From the NCBI GenBank assembly GCA_947444195.1, contig CANEZL010000011.1, forward strand, positions 53,570 to 117,569: a DNA stretch of 64,000 nucleotides, written 5' to 3'. Position 1 is the stretch's first letter; each line of letters begins with the position of its first letter. The translations under genes and the position numbers were made by a program. The stretch comes from Methylobacteriaceae bacterium (GTDB lineage: Bacteria; Pseudomonadota; Alphaproteobacteria; Rhizobiales; Beijerinckiaceae). This document shows positions 23,536 through 31,913 of the stretch, piece by piece. The notes beneath the pieces are model-generated. The model was not told the origin of the DNA, did no database searches, and saw only the letters and a list, made by a program, of their open reading frames with translations.

Positions 23536-23833
23536 GGGGGCCATCCTGTCTTGAACGTTGGCTGACTAAGAAGATGATCTCTCCGGCAGGGCGCGGTGCC
23601 GTGGGAGAGATGACCTCTTCTGCCTTCCGATAAGTCTGCGAGCCAGGACGTTATCTGAACAAGTGCTTAAAGCAAGCGATTCGGGGAGGCGGTGCTTAAG
23701 TATTTCTATTGCGCCGCAGCATCGAGAGCGCGGATGGGATGCAGTCCTCGGAAGGACCGGCCGGAACCGCTCGCGGCGCTGCGGGATCGGCGGGTGCGGG
23801 CCCCGCGCGTATGCGCAGGGAGCCCGGGCGGCC
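23536..23833. other. 298-bp intergenic region upstream of the small gene
   Basis: Two copies of GTGCTTAA at 23662-23669 and 23692-23699 (30-bp period) and a loose hairpin ATCTCTCC...GGAGAGAT at about 23577-23611. This AT-richer stretch is the likely promoter region of the 52-residue gene; no coding frame is supported. Confidence 0.4.
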
Positions 23834-25375
23834 CTACAGGACCACCTCGATCAGGAAGGGACCGCGCGCCGACAGCGCCTGCCGCAGCACGTCCGTGAAG
23901 GCGGGCAGCGTCTCCACCCGCTCGGCGGCGACCCCGTAGCCGCGGGCGAGGCTGACCCAGTCCACCGGCGGGTCGTCGAGGGAGAGCATGCCGACCGCCT
24001 TCGGGCCGGGGTTGTGCGCGCCGACATTGGCGAGTTCGCCGCGCAGGATCGCGTAGGCCCGGTTCGACCAGATCAGCGTCACCACGTCGAGGCGCTCGCG
24101 AGCCTGGGTCCACAGGGCCTGGGCGGTGTAGAGGGCGCTGCCGTCGGCCTGGAGGTTGACGACCTTGCGGCCCGGGCAGGCCACGGCGGCCCCCGTCGCC
24201 AGCGGGATGCCGAGGCCGATGGCGCCGCCGGAGAACTGGAGCCAACTGTGCGGCGCGGCGCCGTGGGTAGCGGCGAAGAAGTTGCGCCCCGTGGTGAGCG
24301 ACTCGTCGCAGATCACCGCGCCTTCCGGGATGAGCGCGCCGAGCACCTGCCCGATCGCGTCGTCCTCCAGGCGCTCGCTCCCCGGCAGTGCGGGGCGGGG
24401 GAGCCTCGTGCCCGCCAATCCCTCCGGCGCGCCCACCGCCGCGGAGAGGCGCTTCAGCGCCTCGATCTGGTCCTCCTCCGGCCGGGCGAGGGTGAGCGTC
24501 TCGGCCTCCGGGTGGGTGAGCACGCTGGGCTTGCCCGGATAGGCGAAGAAGCCCACCGGCCGGGTGGCGCCCACGAGGATCACCCGGCGATAGGGCGCGA
24601 GCGCCGCGATCGCCTGATCGATCGGGTAGGGCAGGCGCTCCACCGGCACGCTGTCGGCGCCCCGGTCGATCCGGGCATTGGCCTGCATGGCCATCAGCTT
24701 CGCGCCGGTCTTGCGCGCGATGCGGGCGGCGATGTCCTTGCCGGCGCCCCGCACGGCCCGGTCGCCGAGGAAGAGGAGGGCCGGCCCCGCGGCCAGGGCG
24801 GCGGCGGCCTCCGCCACGGCGTCGTCGGAAACGCGCGCCCGCTCCGGGACGGCGGGGACTGGGGCGATGCCGCCGCCCGGGTTCCAGGCGGTGTCGGCGG
24901 GCAGGATCAGCGTGGCGATGCCGCCGGGGGCGGTGCGGGCGGCGGCGATGGCCTCGGCCCCGTCCCGCGCGATGGCGTCGGCCCCGGTGCCGGTGCGGAT
25001 CCAGGCCGAGACGGTGCCGGCCAGCGCCTCGATGTCGGAGGTGAGCGGCGCGTCGTATTCCCGGTGGTAGGTGGCGTGCTCGCCCACGATGTTGACGATC
25101 ATCGAGCGGGCGCGCCGGGCGTTGTGGAGGTTGGCGAGGCCGTTGGCGAGGCCGGGGCCGAGATGCAGCAGGGTCGAGGCCGGCTTGTCGGCCATGCGGC
25201 CGTAGCCGTCGGCGGCGCCCGTGGCGCCCCCCTCGAACAGGAAGAGCAGGCAGGCCATGCCCTCGACCCGGTCGAGGGCCGCCACGAAATGCATCTCCGA
25301 GGTGCCGGGATTGGTGAAGCAGACCTCGACGCCCCCAGCCACCAGGGTCCGCACGAGGCTCTCGGCGCCGTTCAT
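23834..25375 (-). CDS. Thiamine diphosphate-dependent enzyme, acetolactate synthase large-subunit-like
   Basis: 513 residues in the three-domain POX/ALS layout. The catalytic Glu is E48 in [16 protein letters not shown], and the C-terminal ThDP/Mg motif is [14 protein letters not shown]...WSNRAY. The central domain lacks a clear FAD-binding pattern. It is shorter than IlvB (about 570) and has no regulatory subunit gene nearby, so a biosynthetic acetolactate role is doubtful; a decarboxylase or lyase on a 2-oxo acid is more likely. Starting at ATG 25375 ([11 protein letters not shown]) fits the family N-terminus. It is divergent from the amidase/nitrile hydratase operon. Confidence 0.75.
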   Translation of the reverse strand: MNGAESLVRTLVAGGVEVCFTNPGTSEMHFVAALDRVEGMACLLFLFEGGATGAADGYGRMADKPASTLLHLGPGLANGLANLHNARRARSMIVNIVGEHATYHREYDAPLTSDIEALAGTVSAWIRTGTGADAIARDGAEAIAAARTAPGGIATLILPADTAWNPGGGIAPVPAVPERARVSDDAVAEAAAALAAGPALLFLGDRAVRGAGKDIAARIARKTGAKLMAMQANARIDRGADSVPVERLPYPIDQAIAALAPYRRVILVGATRPVGFFAYPGKPSVLTHPEAETLTLARPEEDQIEALKRLSAAVGAPEGLAGTRLPRPALPGSERLEDDAIGQVLGALIPEGAVICDESLTTGRNFFAATHGAAPHSWLQFSGGAIGLGIPLATGAAVACPGRKVVNLQADGSALYTAQALWTQARERLDVVTLIWSNRAYAILRGELANVGAHNPGPKAVGMLSLDDPPVDWVSLARGYGVAAERVETLPAFTDVLRQALSARGPFLIEVVL

Positions 25376-25530
25376 CGCTTCGGGCAAGGTCCGCACTCCT
25401 CCGCTGGTCGTCCTGAATGGTGACGCGCGCGCGGCCGGCGGCAAGCCCCCGGATGCCCTGGCCCGGTCCTTGCCGGGGCGGAGCCCGCGCGGACGGCGCC
25501 GCCCCGGGGGGACGGACAGGCAAGGTATCG

Positions 25531-26940
25531 ATGACGCAGGACACGACGCGCGATCCCGCCCTTCTCTCGGCCACGGCGCTGGCCGAGGCCATCGCCGCGC
25601 AGGCGCTCTCGCCGGTGGAGGCGGTGGAGGCGCTGCTCGCGCGCATCGCGCGGCAGGAGCCGACGCTCCACGCCTTCACCGAGGTCTATGCCGCCGACGC
25701 GCGGCTCGCCGCCGAGGGAGCGGACCGGGCGATCCGCTCCGGCCACGCGGTCGGGCCCCTGCACGGGGTGCCCGTGGCGATCAAGGACCTCGTGGATATC
25801 GCCGGACGCATCACCATGGGCGGCTCGGCCGCCCACAGCGCCCGCCGGGCCACCCGCACCGCCACCGTGGTCCGCCGCCTCGTCGCGCAGGGCATGATCG
25901 TGCTCGGCAAGACCCATACGGTCGAGTTCGCTTATGGCGGTTGGGGCACGAACCCGCATCTCGGCGTGCCCTGGAACCCCTGGGATCGGGCGGTCGCCCG
26001 CACGCCGGGCGGGTCGAGCAGCGGCACCGGCGTCGCCGTGGCCGCGCGCATGGCGCCCTGGGGCCTCGGCACCGATACCGGCGGCTCCGTGCGCCTGCCG
26101 GCCGCCTTCTGCGGCCTCACCGGCCTCAAGGTCACGGTGGGGCGCATCTCCACCCACGGCATCGTGCCGCTGTCGCCCACTCTCGACACGCCGGGGCCGA
26201 TGGCCCGCAGCGTCGCGGACGCGGCCCTGCTCTACGGCGCGCTGGCCGGGCCCGACCCCCTCGATCCGGCGACGCGGGGGATCGTCCCGGACGATCCGTT
26301 CCCGACCCTGAACCGCGGGGTGCGGGGCCTGCGCCTCGCCCGCATGCCGGCCTCGGAGCGGGAGGGCGTCGATTCCGCCGTGCTCGCGGCCTACGACCGG
26401 GCCCTCGACGACCTCGCCCGCCTCGGTGCCGAGATCGCGGAGATCCGCCTTCCCTTCCGCTTCGCCGACATCTTCGCCCTCGGCGCGATCTGCGACGCCG
26501 AGGCCTACCTCATCAACGGCGCGCTGGCCGAGGATCCCGGCGCGCCCCTCGGCGAGGCCGTGCGGGCGCGCATCCTCGCGGGTGCCCGGCTCGGCGCGCA
26601 CGCCTATCTCGACGCCTTCCGGCAGCGGGAGGTGCTGAAACGCAGCTTCGCCGAGGCGCTCGCCGGCTTCGACGCCGTGCTGACGCCGACCACCGCGACC
26701 CCCGCGATCCCGCTCGCCGAGGTGGACGAGGCGCTGCCGCCCTCCCGCTTCTGTCGCCTTGCCAACCTGCTCGACCTCTGCGCCCTCGCCCTGCCGAGCG
26801 GCCACAGCGCGGACGGCCTGCCGCTGTCCCTGCAGATCGTCTGCCGGGGTTACGACGAGGCGACGGCGTTGCGCATCGGCCAGGCCTATCAGGGGGCGAC
26901 GGATTGGCATCTGCGTCTGCCGCCGGCTATCTCCATGTGA
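25531..26940 (+). CDS. Amidase (amidase signature family)
   Basis: 469 residues. It hydrolyses an amide to acid and ammonia. The Ser-cisSer-Lys triad is visible: K85 in VAIKDLVD, S162 in the GGSSSGTG loop (160-167), and nucleophile S186 in [14 protein letters not shown]. Its place directly ahead of nitrile hydratase genes (50 bp gap) makes it the second step of nitrile use: nitrile to amide to carboxylate. ATG 25531 follows an AGG at fair spacing. Aspartyl/glutamyl-tRNA amidotransferase subunit A is less likely because no GatB/GatC neighbours are present. Confidence 0.88.
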   Translation: MTQDTTRDPALLSATALAEAIAAQALSPVEAVEALLARIARQEPTLHAFTEVYAADARLAAEGADRAIRSGHAVGPLHGVPVAIKDLVDIAGRITMGGSAAHSARRATRTATVVRRLVAQGMIVLGKTHTVEFAYGGWGTNPHLGVPWNPWDRAVARTPGGSSSGTGVAVAARMAPWGLGTDTGGSVRLPAAFCGLTGLKVTVGRISTHGIVPLSPTLDTPGPMARSVADAALLYGALAGPDPLDPATRGIVPDDPFPTLNRGVRGLRLARMPASEREGVDSAVLAAYDRALDDLARLGAEIAEIRLPFRFADIFALGAICDAEAYLINGALAEDPGAPLGEAVRARILAGARLGAHAYLDAFRQREVLKRSFAEALAGFDAVLTPTTATPAIPLAEVDEALPPSRFCRLANLLDLCALALPSGHSADGLPLSLQIVCRGYDEATALRIGQAYQGATDWHLRLPPAISM

Positions 26941-26990
26941 CACAGCCCGGCGGATGCAGCGCCCGCCCGGCGCGGACGGAGGGCATCGCC

Positions 26991-27689
26991 GTGGCGCACG
27001 ACCACCACGACCACTCCCAACATCATCCCCACGCCCAAGATTCCCGCGGCCAAGATCCCCACGCCCAAGACCACGATCATTCCCATCCGCACGGCAGCGC
27101 GCTGTCGCCGATGGAGGCGCGGGTGCGGGCCCTCGAATCGATCCTGGTCGAGAAGGGCTACGTGGATCCCGCCGCCCTCGACGCGCTCGTCGAGATGTAC
27201 GAGACCAAGATCGGCCCGCATAACGGCGCCCGCGTCGTCGCCCGCGCCTGGACCGATCCGGATTACCGGGCGCGGCTGCTCGCCGACGCCACGCCCGCGA
27301 TCGCGGAGCTCGATATCGGCGGGCGCGGCGGCGAGCACATGGTGGTGGTCGAGAACACCGCTGAGGTGCACAACCTCGTCGTCTGCACCCTGTGCTCCTG
27401 CTACCCCTGGCCGGTGCTCGGCCTGCCGCCGGTCTGGTACAAGGCGCCCCCCTACCGGGCCCGCGCCGTGATCGACCCGCGGGGCGTGCTCGCCGAGTTC
27501 GGCCTGACCCTGCCCGGGAGCACGCGGATCGCCGTGTGGGATTCCACCGCCGAGACCCGCTACATGGTCCTGCCCCGGCGCCCCGCCGGCACCGAGGGCT
27601 GGGACGAGGCGCGGCTGGCCGCCCTCGTCACCCGCGACGCGATGATCGGCACCGGCCTCGCGCGGGCCCCCGGCGGGGCATCCGCATGA
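26991..27689 (+). CDS. nthA: Nitrile hydratase alpha subunit (cobalt type)
   Basis: 232 residues. It holds the metal site that hydrates nitriles to amides. The claw is CTLCSC (C132, C135, S136, C137) followed by YPWP; Thr in the second position (CTLCSC not CSLCSC) indicates the cobalt class. [12 protein letters not shown] follows as expected. The first 40 residues are remarkably His/Asp-rich (repeated [12 protein letters not shown]), perhaps for cobalt storage or delivery. GTG start at 26991 with GGAGGG upstream; no in-frame ATG exists near. It overlaps the beta gene by 4 bp. Confidence 0.93.
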   Translation: MAHDHHDHSQHHPHAQDSRGQDPHAQDHDHSHPHGSALSPMEARVRALESILVEKGYVDPAALDALVEMYETKIGPHNGARVVARAWTDPDYRARLLADATPAIAELDIGGRGGEHMVVVENTAEVHNLVVCTLCSCYPWPVLGLPPVWYKAPPYRARAVIDPRGVLAEFGLTLPGSTRIAVWDSTAETRYMVLPRRPAGTEGWDEARLAALVTRDAMIGTGLARAPGGASA

Positions 27690-28351
27690 ACGGCGCCCAG
27701 GATCTCGGCGGCATGCACGGTTTCGGGCCCGTCCGGCCCGAGGCGGACGAGCCGGTCTTCCATGCGCCGTGGGAGCGGCGCGTCTTCGCGCTGGCCATGG
27801 CCATGGGCTTCACCGGAACCTGGTCCCTCGACGGGTCGCGCGCCGCCCGCGAATCCCTGCCGCCGGCCGAGTATCTCGCCTCCAGCTACTACGCGATCTG
27901 GCTGAAGGCCCTGGAGCGGCAGGTGGCCGAGCACGGCCTCGCCACGGAGGCCGAGATGGCCTCGGGCGTCGCCTCCGGGCCGGGCCGCCCGGTGGCGCGG
28001 GTGCTCACCGCCGACATCCTGGAGCCGCGCTTCCGCGCCGGTTTCCCGAGCGACCGGCCGGCGCAGGGGCCGGCGCGCTTCGCCCCCGAGGCGTGGGTGC
28101 GGGCCCGCAACCGCCACCCCGTCGGCCATACGCGGCTGCCCCGCTACGTCCGCGGACGGCGCGGCCGGGTCCTGCGCGTGCACGGCGCCTTCGTCCTGCC
28201 CGACACCAACGCCCTGAAGGCCGGCGAGAACCCGGACTGGCTCTACACCGTGGCCTTCGACGCCACCGAGCTTTGGGGCCCCGAGGCGGACCCGAACCAG
28301 CAGGTCATGGTCGAGATGTTCGAGCGCTATCTCGATCCGGAGGCGGCGTGA
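27686..28351 (+). CDS. nthB: Nitrile hydratase beta subunit
   Basis: 221 residues. The canonical start [16 protein letters not shown], the [15 protein letters not shown] helix, [10 protein letters not shown] and the C-terminal half with [20 protein letters not shown] and [11 protein letters not shown] all match. It forms the heterotetramer with the alpha subunit and contributes arginines to the active site. Start overlaps the alpha stop (ATGA) and the end overlaps the activator (GTGA): one translationally coupled operon. Confidence 0.93.
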   Translation: MNGAQDLGGMHGFGPVRPEADEPVFHAPWERRVFALAMAMGFTGTWSLDGSRAARESLPPAEYLASSYYAIWLKALERQVAEHGLATEAEMASGVASGPGRPVARVLTADILEPRFRAGFPSDRPAQGPARFAPEAWVRARNRHPVGHTRLPRYVRGRRGRVLRVHGAFVLPDTNALKAGENPDWLYTVAFDATELWGPEADPNQQVMVEMFERYLDPEAA

Positions 28352-28671
28352 GCGCGGGCGAGCCCGGCCCCTTCGCCGCACCTTGGGAGGCGCAGGTCTT
28401 CGCCCTCGTCGTGGCCCTGCGCGACGCGGGCCTGTTCACGTGGTCCGAGTGGGCCGAGGCCCTCGGCCGCGTGATCCACCCCGGGGGCGACGACGCGGCG
28501 CCCGCCGATTACGGCGCCTGGATCGCGGCTTTGGAAGAACTTCTGGCCGCGCGCGGCATCGCCCCGCCGGACGGCCTCGCGGCCCGGCGCGACGCGTGGC
28601 TGCGCGCCGCGGCGGCGACCCCGCACGGGCAGCCGATCCGCCTGGAGAACGACCCGCTGGGGCCGGGCTGA
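28348..28671 (+). CDS. Nitrile hydratase accessory protein (activator/metallochaperone)
   Basis: 107 residues. It resembles the N-terminal part of the beta subunit (APWEAQVFALVVALRDAGLFTWSEWAEALG versus [13 protein letters not shown]), as known for P14K/NhlE-type activators that exchange subunits and insert cobalt. The start is GTG 28348, overlapping the beta stop. It ends the amidase-nitrile hydratase operon. A hairpin with a short T-run follows. Confidence 0.88.
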   Translation: MSAGEPGPFAAPWEAQVFALVVALRDAGLFTWSEWAEALGRVIHPGGDDAAPADYGAWIAALEELLAARGIAPPDGLAARRDAWLRAAAATPHGQPIRLENDPLGPG

Positions 28672-28676
28672 TACCC

Positions 28677-28709
28677 GGTCCCTTCGCTCGCTGCGGCGCT
28701 CGAAGGACC
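28677..28709 (+). terminator. Terminator candidate after the nitrile hydratase operon
   Basis: GGTCCCTTCG pairs with CGAAGGACC (one bulged C) across a 14-nt loop, then TTTCTC follows. It starts 5 bp after the operon's last stop. Confidence 0.5.
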
Positions 28710-28815
28710 TTTCTCAAGGTGCCGATCCCAGGTCTCGGCTCGCGCGGCAGCCGCAACGCGCACCCTCTTCCGTTCGGGCTGCAGAATTCACGCGACGCAT
28801 GGTGCTGTGCGCTTT

Positions 28816-28982
28816 CCCTCCCCCCTCTGCGGGGGAGGGTGGCCCCTGCGTGAGCAGGGGTCGGGAGAGGGGAGTGACGGTGCAGGACCGCGCTCGGCAT
28901 CGACGCCGGGCCTCCTCTGGCGGCCGGGTTCCCCTCTCCCGCCTCGCTCCGCTCGGCATCCTCCCCCGCAGAGGGGGGAGGG
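28816..28982. repeat. Dispersed long palindromic repeat, copy at 28.8 kb
   Basis: 167 bp whose ends are inverted: CCCTCCCCCCTCTGCGGGGG at the left and its near-complement at 28958-28982, with a second nested pair (GGGAGAGGGG / CCCCTCTCCC). Same design as 60842-61007. It fills most of the gap between the nitrile hydratase operon and the XRE-cupin gene; no gene is seen here. Confidence 0.75.
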
Positions 28983-29084
28983 CGTGCGCGGACACGACCG
29001 CCCGAGATGTGTGAATACGGTAGCCCGCCCGGGAGAGGGGACCAGCACCCCGTTCGAGGACCGTCGAGGACATATCCCTGCCGG

Positions 29085-29633
29085 TCAGAAGCTCGGCGGC
29101 GTGCAGGCGCTCACCACCTCGCAGGGCGTCGGGCCGACGCAGCGGAAGCGGTGCGGGCGCCGGCTGTCGAAGGTGTAGGCGTCGCCGGGGCCGAGGATGC
29201 GACGCTCCGTGCCCACCGTCACCTCCAGGCGCCCGGCGAGCACCACGCCGCCCTCCTCGCCCTCGTGGGAGAGGGGCACCCGGCCGGTATCGGTGCCGGG
29301 CTCGTAGCGCTCCTTCAGGATCTGGAGCTGGCGCCCGAACAGGGTCTCGCCCACCTGCCGGTAGGAGATGCCGCCCCGCCCGATCTCGGTGAGTTCGTCG
29401 GCGGCGTAGAAGGCCTTGCGCGCCTGCTCGGGCTCCAGGGCGAAGAACGCGGCGAGCCCGATCGGCACCCCGTCGAGGATCCGCTTGAGGGCGCCCACCG
29501 ACGGGTTCACCCGGTTCGACTCGATGAGCGAGATCGCCGAGTTCGTCACCCCCGCCCGCTTGGCGAGCGCCCGCTGCGACAGGCCGTGCCGCAGGCGGAC
29601 GAAGCGCAGGCGTTCCCCGACATCGATGCTCAT
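29085..29633 (-). CDS. XRE family transcriptional regulator with cupin sensor domain
   Basis: 182 residues. The N-terminal HTH_3 domain is RLRFVRLRHGLSQRALAKRA then VTNSAISLIESNRVNPSVGAL (8-48). The C-terminal cupin (about 108-178) shows SHEGEEGGVVLAGRLEVTVG and GDAYTFDSRRPHRFR. PuuR-like regulators of this type repress polyamine/amine catabolism genes and bind a small ligand in the cupin. It is divergent from the omega-aminotransferase gene, which is its likely target, and two CTTG...CAAG palindromes lie between them. Confidence 0.87.
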   Translation of the reverse strand: MSIDVGERLRFVRLRHGLSQRALAKRAGVTNSAISLIESNRVNPSVGALKRILDGVPIGLAAFFALEPEQARKAFYAADELTEIGRGGISYRQVGETLFGRQLQILKERYEPGTDTGRVPLSHEGEEGGVVLAGRLEVTVGTERRILGPGDAYTFDSRRPHRFRCVGPTPCEVVSACTPPSF

Positions 29634-29703
29634 GCGCGCCGTCCCCGTTGCAGGTGATGAGGATACCGCAAACGGGCGGGATCCGGGCAGGTCTTTTCAG
29701 GGG

Positions 29704-29718
29704 CTTGGGCAGCTCAAG
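29704..29718 (+). promoter_or_regulatory. Candidate operator 1, CTTG-N7-CAAG
   Basis: CTTGGGCAGCTCAAG, an imperfect palindrome in the divergent region between the XRE-cupin regulator and the aminotransferase. Its centre is about two helical turns from operator 2. Confidence 0.4.
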
Positions 29719-29725
29719 AAAAGGA

Positions 29726-29739
29726 CTTGTTGCACCAAG
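29726..29739 (+). promoter_or_regulatory. Candidate operator 2, CTTG-N6-CAAG
   Basis: CTTGTTGCACCAAG matches its own reverse complement at 12 of 14 positions. Paired with operator 1 on the same face of the helix. Confidence 0.4.
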
Positions 29740-29806
29740 CGAAAAGCCGTCCCCTGTCCGGCATCGCATGTCCGGCACCGTCCGGCCGTCCCGTGGAGCC
29801 CGCCGC

Positions 29807-31138
29807 ATGTCCGATCCCCTGAAGAACACGCCGGCGCTGGACGCCTTCTGGATGCCGTTCACGGCCAACCGGCAGTTCAAGGCGGCCCCCCGCATGCTCG
29901 TGGCGGCACAGGGCATGCACTACACCGCCGACGACGGGCGCTCCGTCCTCGACGGCACGGCCGGGCTCTGGTGCGTCAATGCCGGCCACGGCCGCCGGGA
30001 GATCGCCGCGGCGGTGGAGCATCAGCTCGGCAGCCTCGATTTCGCGCCGACCTTCCAGATGGGCCATCCGGTGGCCTTCGAATTCGCCGAGCGCCTGGCC
30101 GAGATCGCGCCGGGCGGACCCGCGGCGGGGCTCGACCGGGTGTTCTTCACGGGCTCGGGCTCGGAATCGGTGGACACCGCCCTCAAGATCGCCCTCGCCT
30201 ACCAGCGCGCCATCGGCCAGGGCACGCGCACGCGGCTGATCGGGCGGGAGCGCGGCTATCACGGGGTCGGCTTCGGCGGCATCTCGGTGGGCGGCATCGT
30301 CTCGAACCGCCGGGTCTTCCCGCAGCTGCCCGGCGCCGACCACCTGCGCCACACCCACGATCCCGTCCGCAACGGCTTCGTGAAGGGCCAGCCCCCGCAC
30401 GGGGCGGAGCTCGCCGACGATCTGGAGCGGCTGGTCCAGCTCCACGGCGCGGAGACCATCGCCGCCTGCATCGTCGAGCCGGTGGCGGGCTCCACCGGCG
30501 TGCTGGTGCCGCCGCAGGGCTATCTGGAGCGCCTGCGCGAGATCTGCACGCGCCACGGCATCCTCCTGATCTTCGACGAGGTCATCACCGGCTTCGGCCG
30601 CCTCGGCGCCCCCTTCGCCACCGATTTCTTCGGCGTCGTGCCCGATCTCGTCACCACGGCGAAGGGGCTCACCAACGGCACGGTGCCGATGGGCGCGGTC
30701 TTCGCGAGCCGCGCCGTGCACGACGCCCTGATGCGGGGGCCGGACGGGATCGAGCTGTTCCACGGCTACACCTATTCCGGGCATCCCGTGGCCTGCGCGG
30801 CGGGCCTCGCCACCCTCGACATCTACGCCCGCGAGGACCTGCTCACCCGCGCCGCGGATCTTGCCGACGACTGGGCGGCGGCGATCCACGACCTGCGCGG
30901 GCGCGCCCGCGTCACCGACATCCGCACCATCGGCCTCATCGCCGGCATCGAACTCGAATCGCGGCCCGACGCGCCGGGGCGGCGGGCCTACGACGTCTTC
31001 GTGGACTGCTTCCAGCGCGGCCTGCTGATCCGCGTCACCGGCGACATCATCGCCCTGTCCCCGCCGCTCATCCTGGAGAAGGCGCAGATCGGCGAGATCG
31101 TGGAGATCCTGGGCGCGGCCATCGACCGGGCCGCCTGA
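29807..31138 (+). CDS. Class III omega-aminotransferase (beta-alanine--pyruvate type)
   Basis: 443 residues. It moves an amino group from an omega-amino acid or amine to pyruvate or another 2-oxo acid, using PLP. PLP lysine K286 (TTAKGLTNG), D257 in LLIFDEVITGFGR, GSGSESVDTALK at 116-127 and the RGYHG motif fit the fold. The N-terminus NTPALDAFWMPFTANRQFK is typical of beta-alanine:pyruvate transaminases. ATG 29807 has GGAG upstream. Divergent from the XRE-cupin regulator, so probably induced by its substrate amine. Confidence 0.88.
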   Translation: MSDPLKNTPALDAFWMPFTANRQFKAAPRMLVAAQGMHYTADDGRSVLDGTAGLWCVNAGHGRREIAAAVEHQLGSLDFAPTFQMGHPVAFEFAERLAEIAPGGPAAGLDRVFFTGSGSESVDTALKIALAYQRAIGQGTRTRLIGRERGYHGVGFGGISVGGIVSNRRVFPQLPGADHLRHTHDPVRNGFVKGQPPHGAELADDLERLVQLHGAETIAACIVEPVAGSTGVLVPPQGYLERLREICTRHGILLIFDEVITGFGRLGAPFATDFFGVVPDLVTTAKGLTNGTVPMGAVFASRAVHDALMRGPDGIELFHGYTYSGHPVACAAGLATLDIYAREDLLTRAADLADDWAAAIHDLRGRARVTDIRTIGLIAGIELESRPDAPGRRAYDVFVDCFQRGLLIRVTGDIIALSPPLILEKAQIGEIVEILGAAIDRAA

Positions 31139-31253
31139 CCGCGGCGCCCCCCGGCCATTGCCGGCGCGGCTCCCGGGCCTAGCTCCCCCGGCGCGAACTG
31201 GAGAGCCGGCGCGCACCCCGCGCCCGGCTCCGCTGGAAGGAGACGACCCCGAG

Positions 31254-31724
31254 ATGCTGCGCCTCGCACTGCCCGCCCTCGTCCTGCTCGCCGGCACCCT
31301 GCCGGGCCACGCGGTCGAGGTGCAGAGATCGGTCGACATCGCCGCCGCGCCTGACAAGGTCTGGCACACGGTCGGCGATTTCTGCGGCATCGCCGCCTGG
31401 CACCCGGCGGTGGAGAAATGCGTGCCCTCTGAGAAGGACGGGCAGAAGCTGCGCACCCTCTCCCTGAAGGGCGGCGGCACCCTGGTGGAGCAGCAGACCT
31501 CCCGGGACGACAAGGTGATGAGCTACACCTACACCATCCTCGAAGGGCCGCTGCCGGTCTCCGACTACCGTTCGACCCTCGCCGTGGCCCCCGAGGGCTC
31601 GGGCTCCAAGGTGAGCTGGCAGGGCAGCTTCCAGGCCAAGGGCGTGCCCGACACCGTGGCCGCGGACGTCATCCAGGGCATCTACGAGGCCGGCCTGAAG
31701 GGCATCGCCGAGAAGGCCAAGTAG
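31254..31724 (+). CDS. Exported SRPBCC family (polyketide cyclase/START-like) protein
   Basis: 156 residues. A signal peptide (1-20, ending LPGHA) precedes a single SRPBCC domain: VQRSVDIAAAPDKVWHTVGD (22-41), FCGIAAWHPAV, then SYTYTILEGPLPVSDYRSTL and a long C-terminal helix (VAADVIQGIYEAGLKGIAEKA). The fold binds hydrophobic ligands; the role of exported versions is unknown. AAGGAG gives a good ribosome binding site. A hairpin follows the stop. Confidence 0.82.
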   Translation: MLRLALPALVLLAGTLPGHAVEVQRSVDIAAAPDKVWHTVGDFCGIAAWHPAVEKCVPSEKDGQKLRTLSLKGGGTLVEQQTSRDDKVMSYTYTILEGPLPVSDYRSTLAVAPEGSGSKVSWQGSFQAKGVPDTVAADVIQGIYEAGLKGIAEKAK

Positions 31725-31741
31725 GCCTTCCCCCGCGAACA

Positions 31742-31760
31742 CCCCGGCGCCCGGCCGGGG
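31742..31760 (+). terminator. Short GC hairpin after the SRPBCC gene
   Basis: CCCCGGC-GCCCG-GCCGGGG, a 7-bp stem 17 bp past the stop codon; no T-tract. Confidence 0.4.
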
Positions 31761-31913
31761 GCCCACCGGCGCTCGCCCCGCGCCCACCTTCGCGCGATCG
31801 GCCCGGTCTCGTCCCACCGGCCGATTGCCACGCCCGATCGGCTGTGCCAGGGCAGGTGACGAAGAACGGGCGGATGTAACCGCCGCATCCGGGGATCCGC
31901 AGGGCTCACGCGC

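Noticed and set aside
23662..23699. CRISPR-like direct repeats GTGCTTAA
   Set aside because: Only two 8-bp copies, no spacer array and no cas genes in the window.
25531..26940. GatA subunit of the tRNA amidotransferase
   Set aside because: No gatB/gatC nearby and the operon with nitrile hydratase points to catabolic amidase.
31725..31913. Cobalamin riboswitch upstream of mcmB
   Set aside because: No B12-box-like sequence was seen; the gap is GC-rich with one hairpin.
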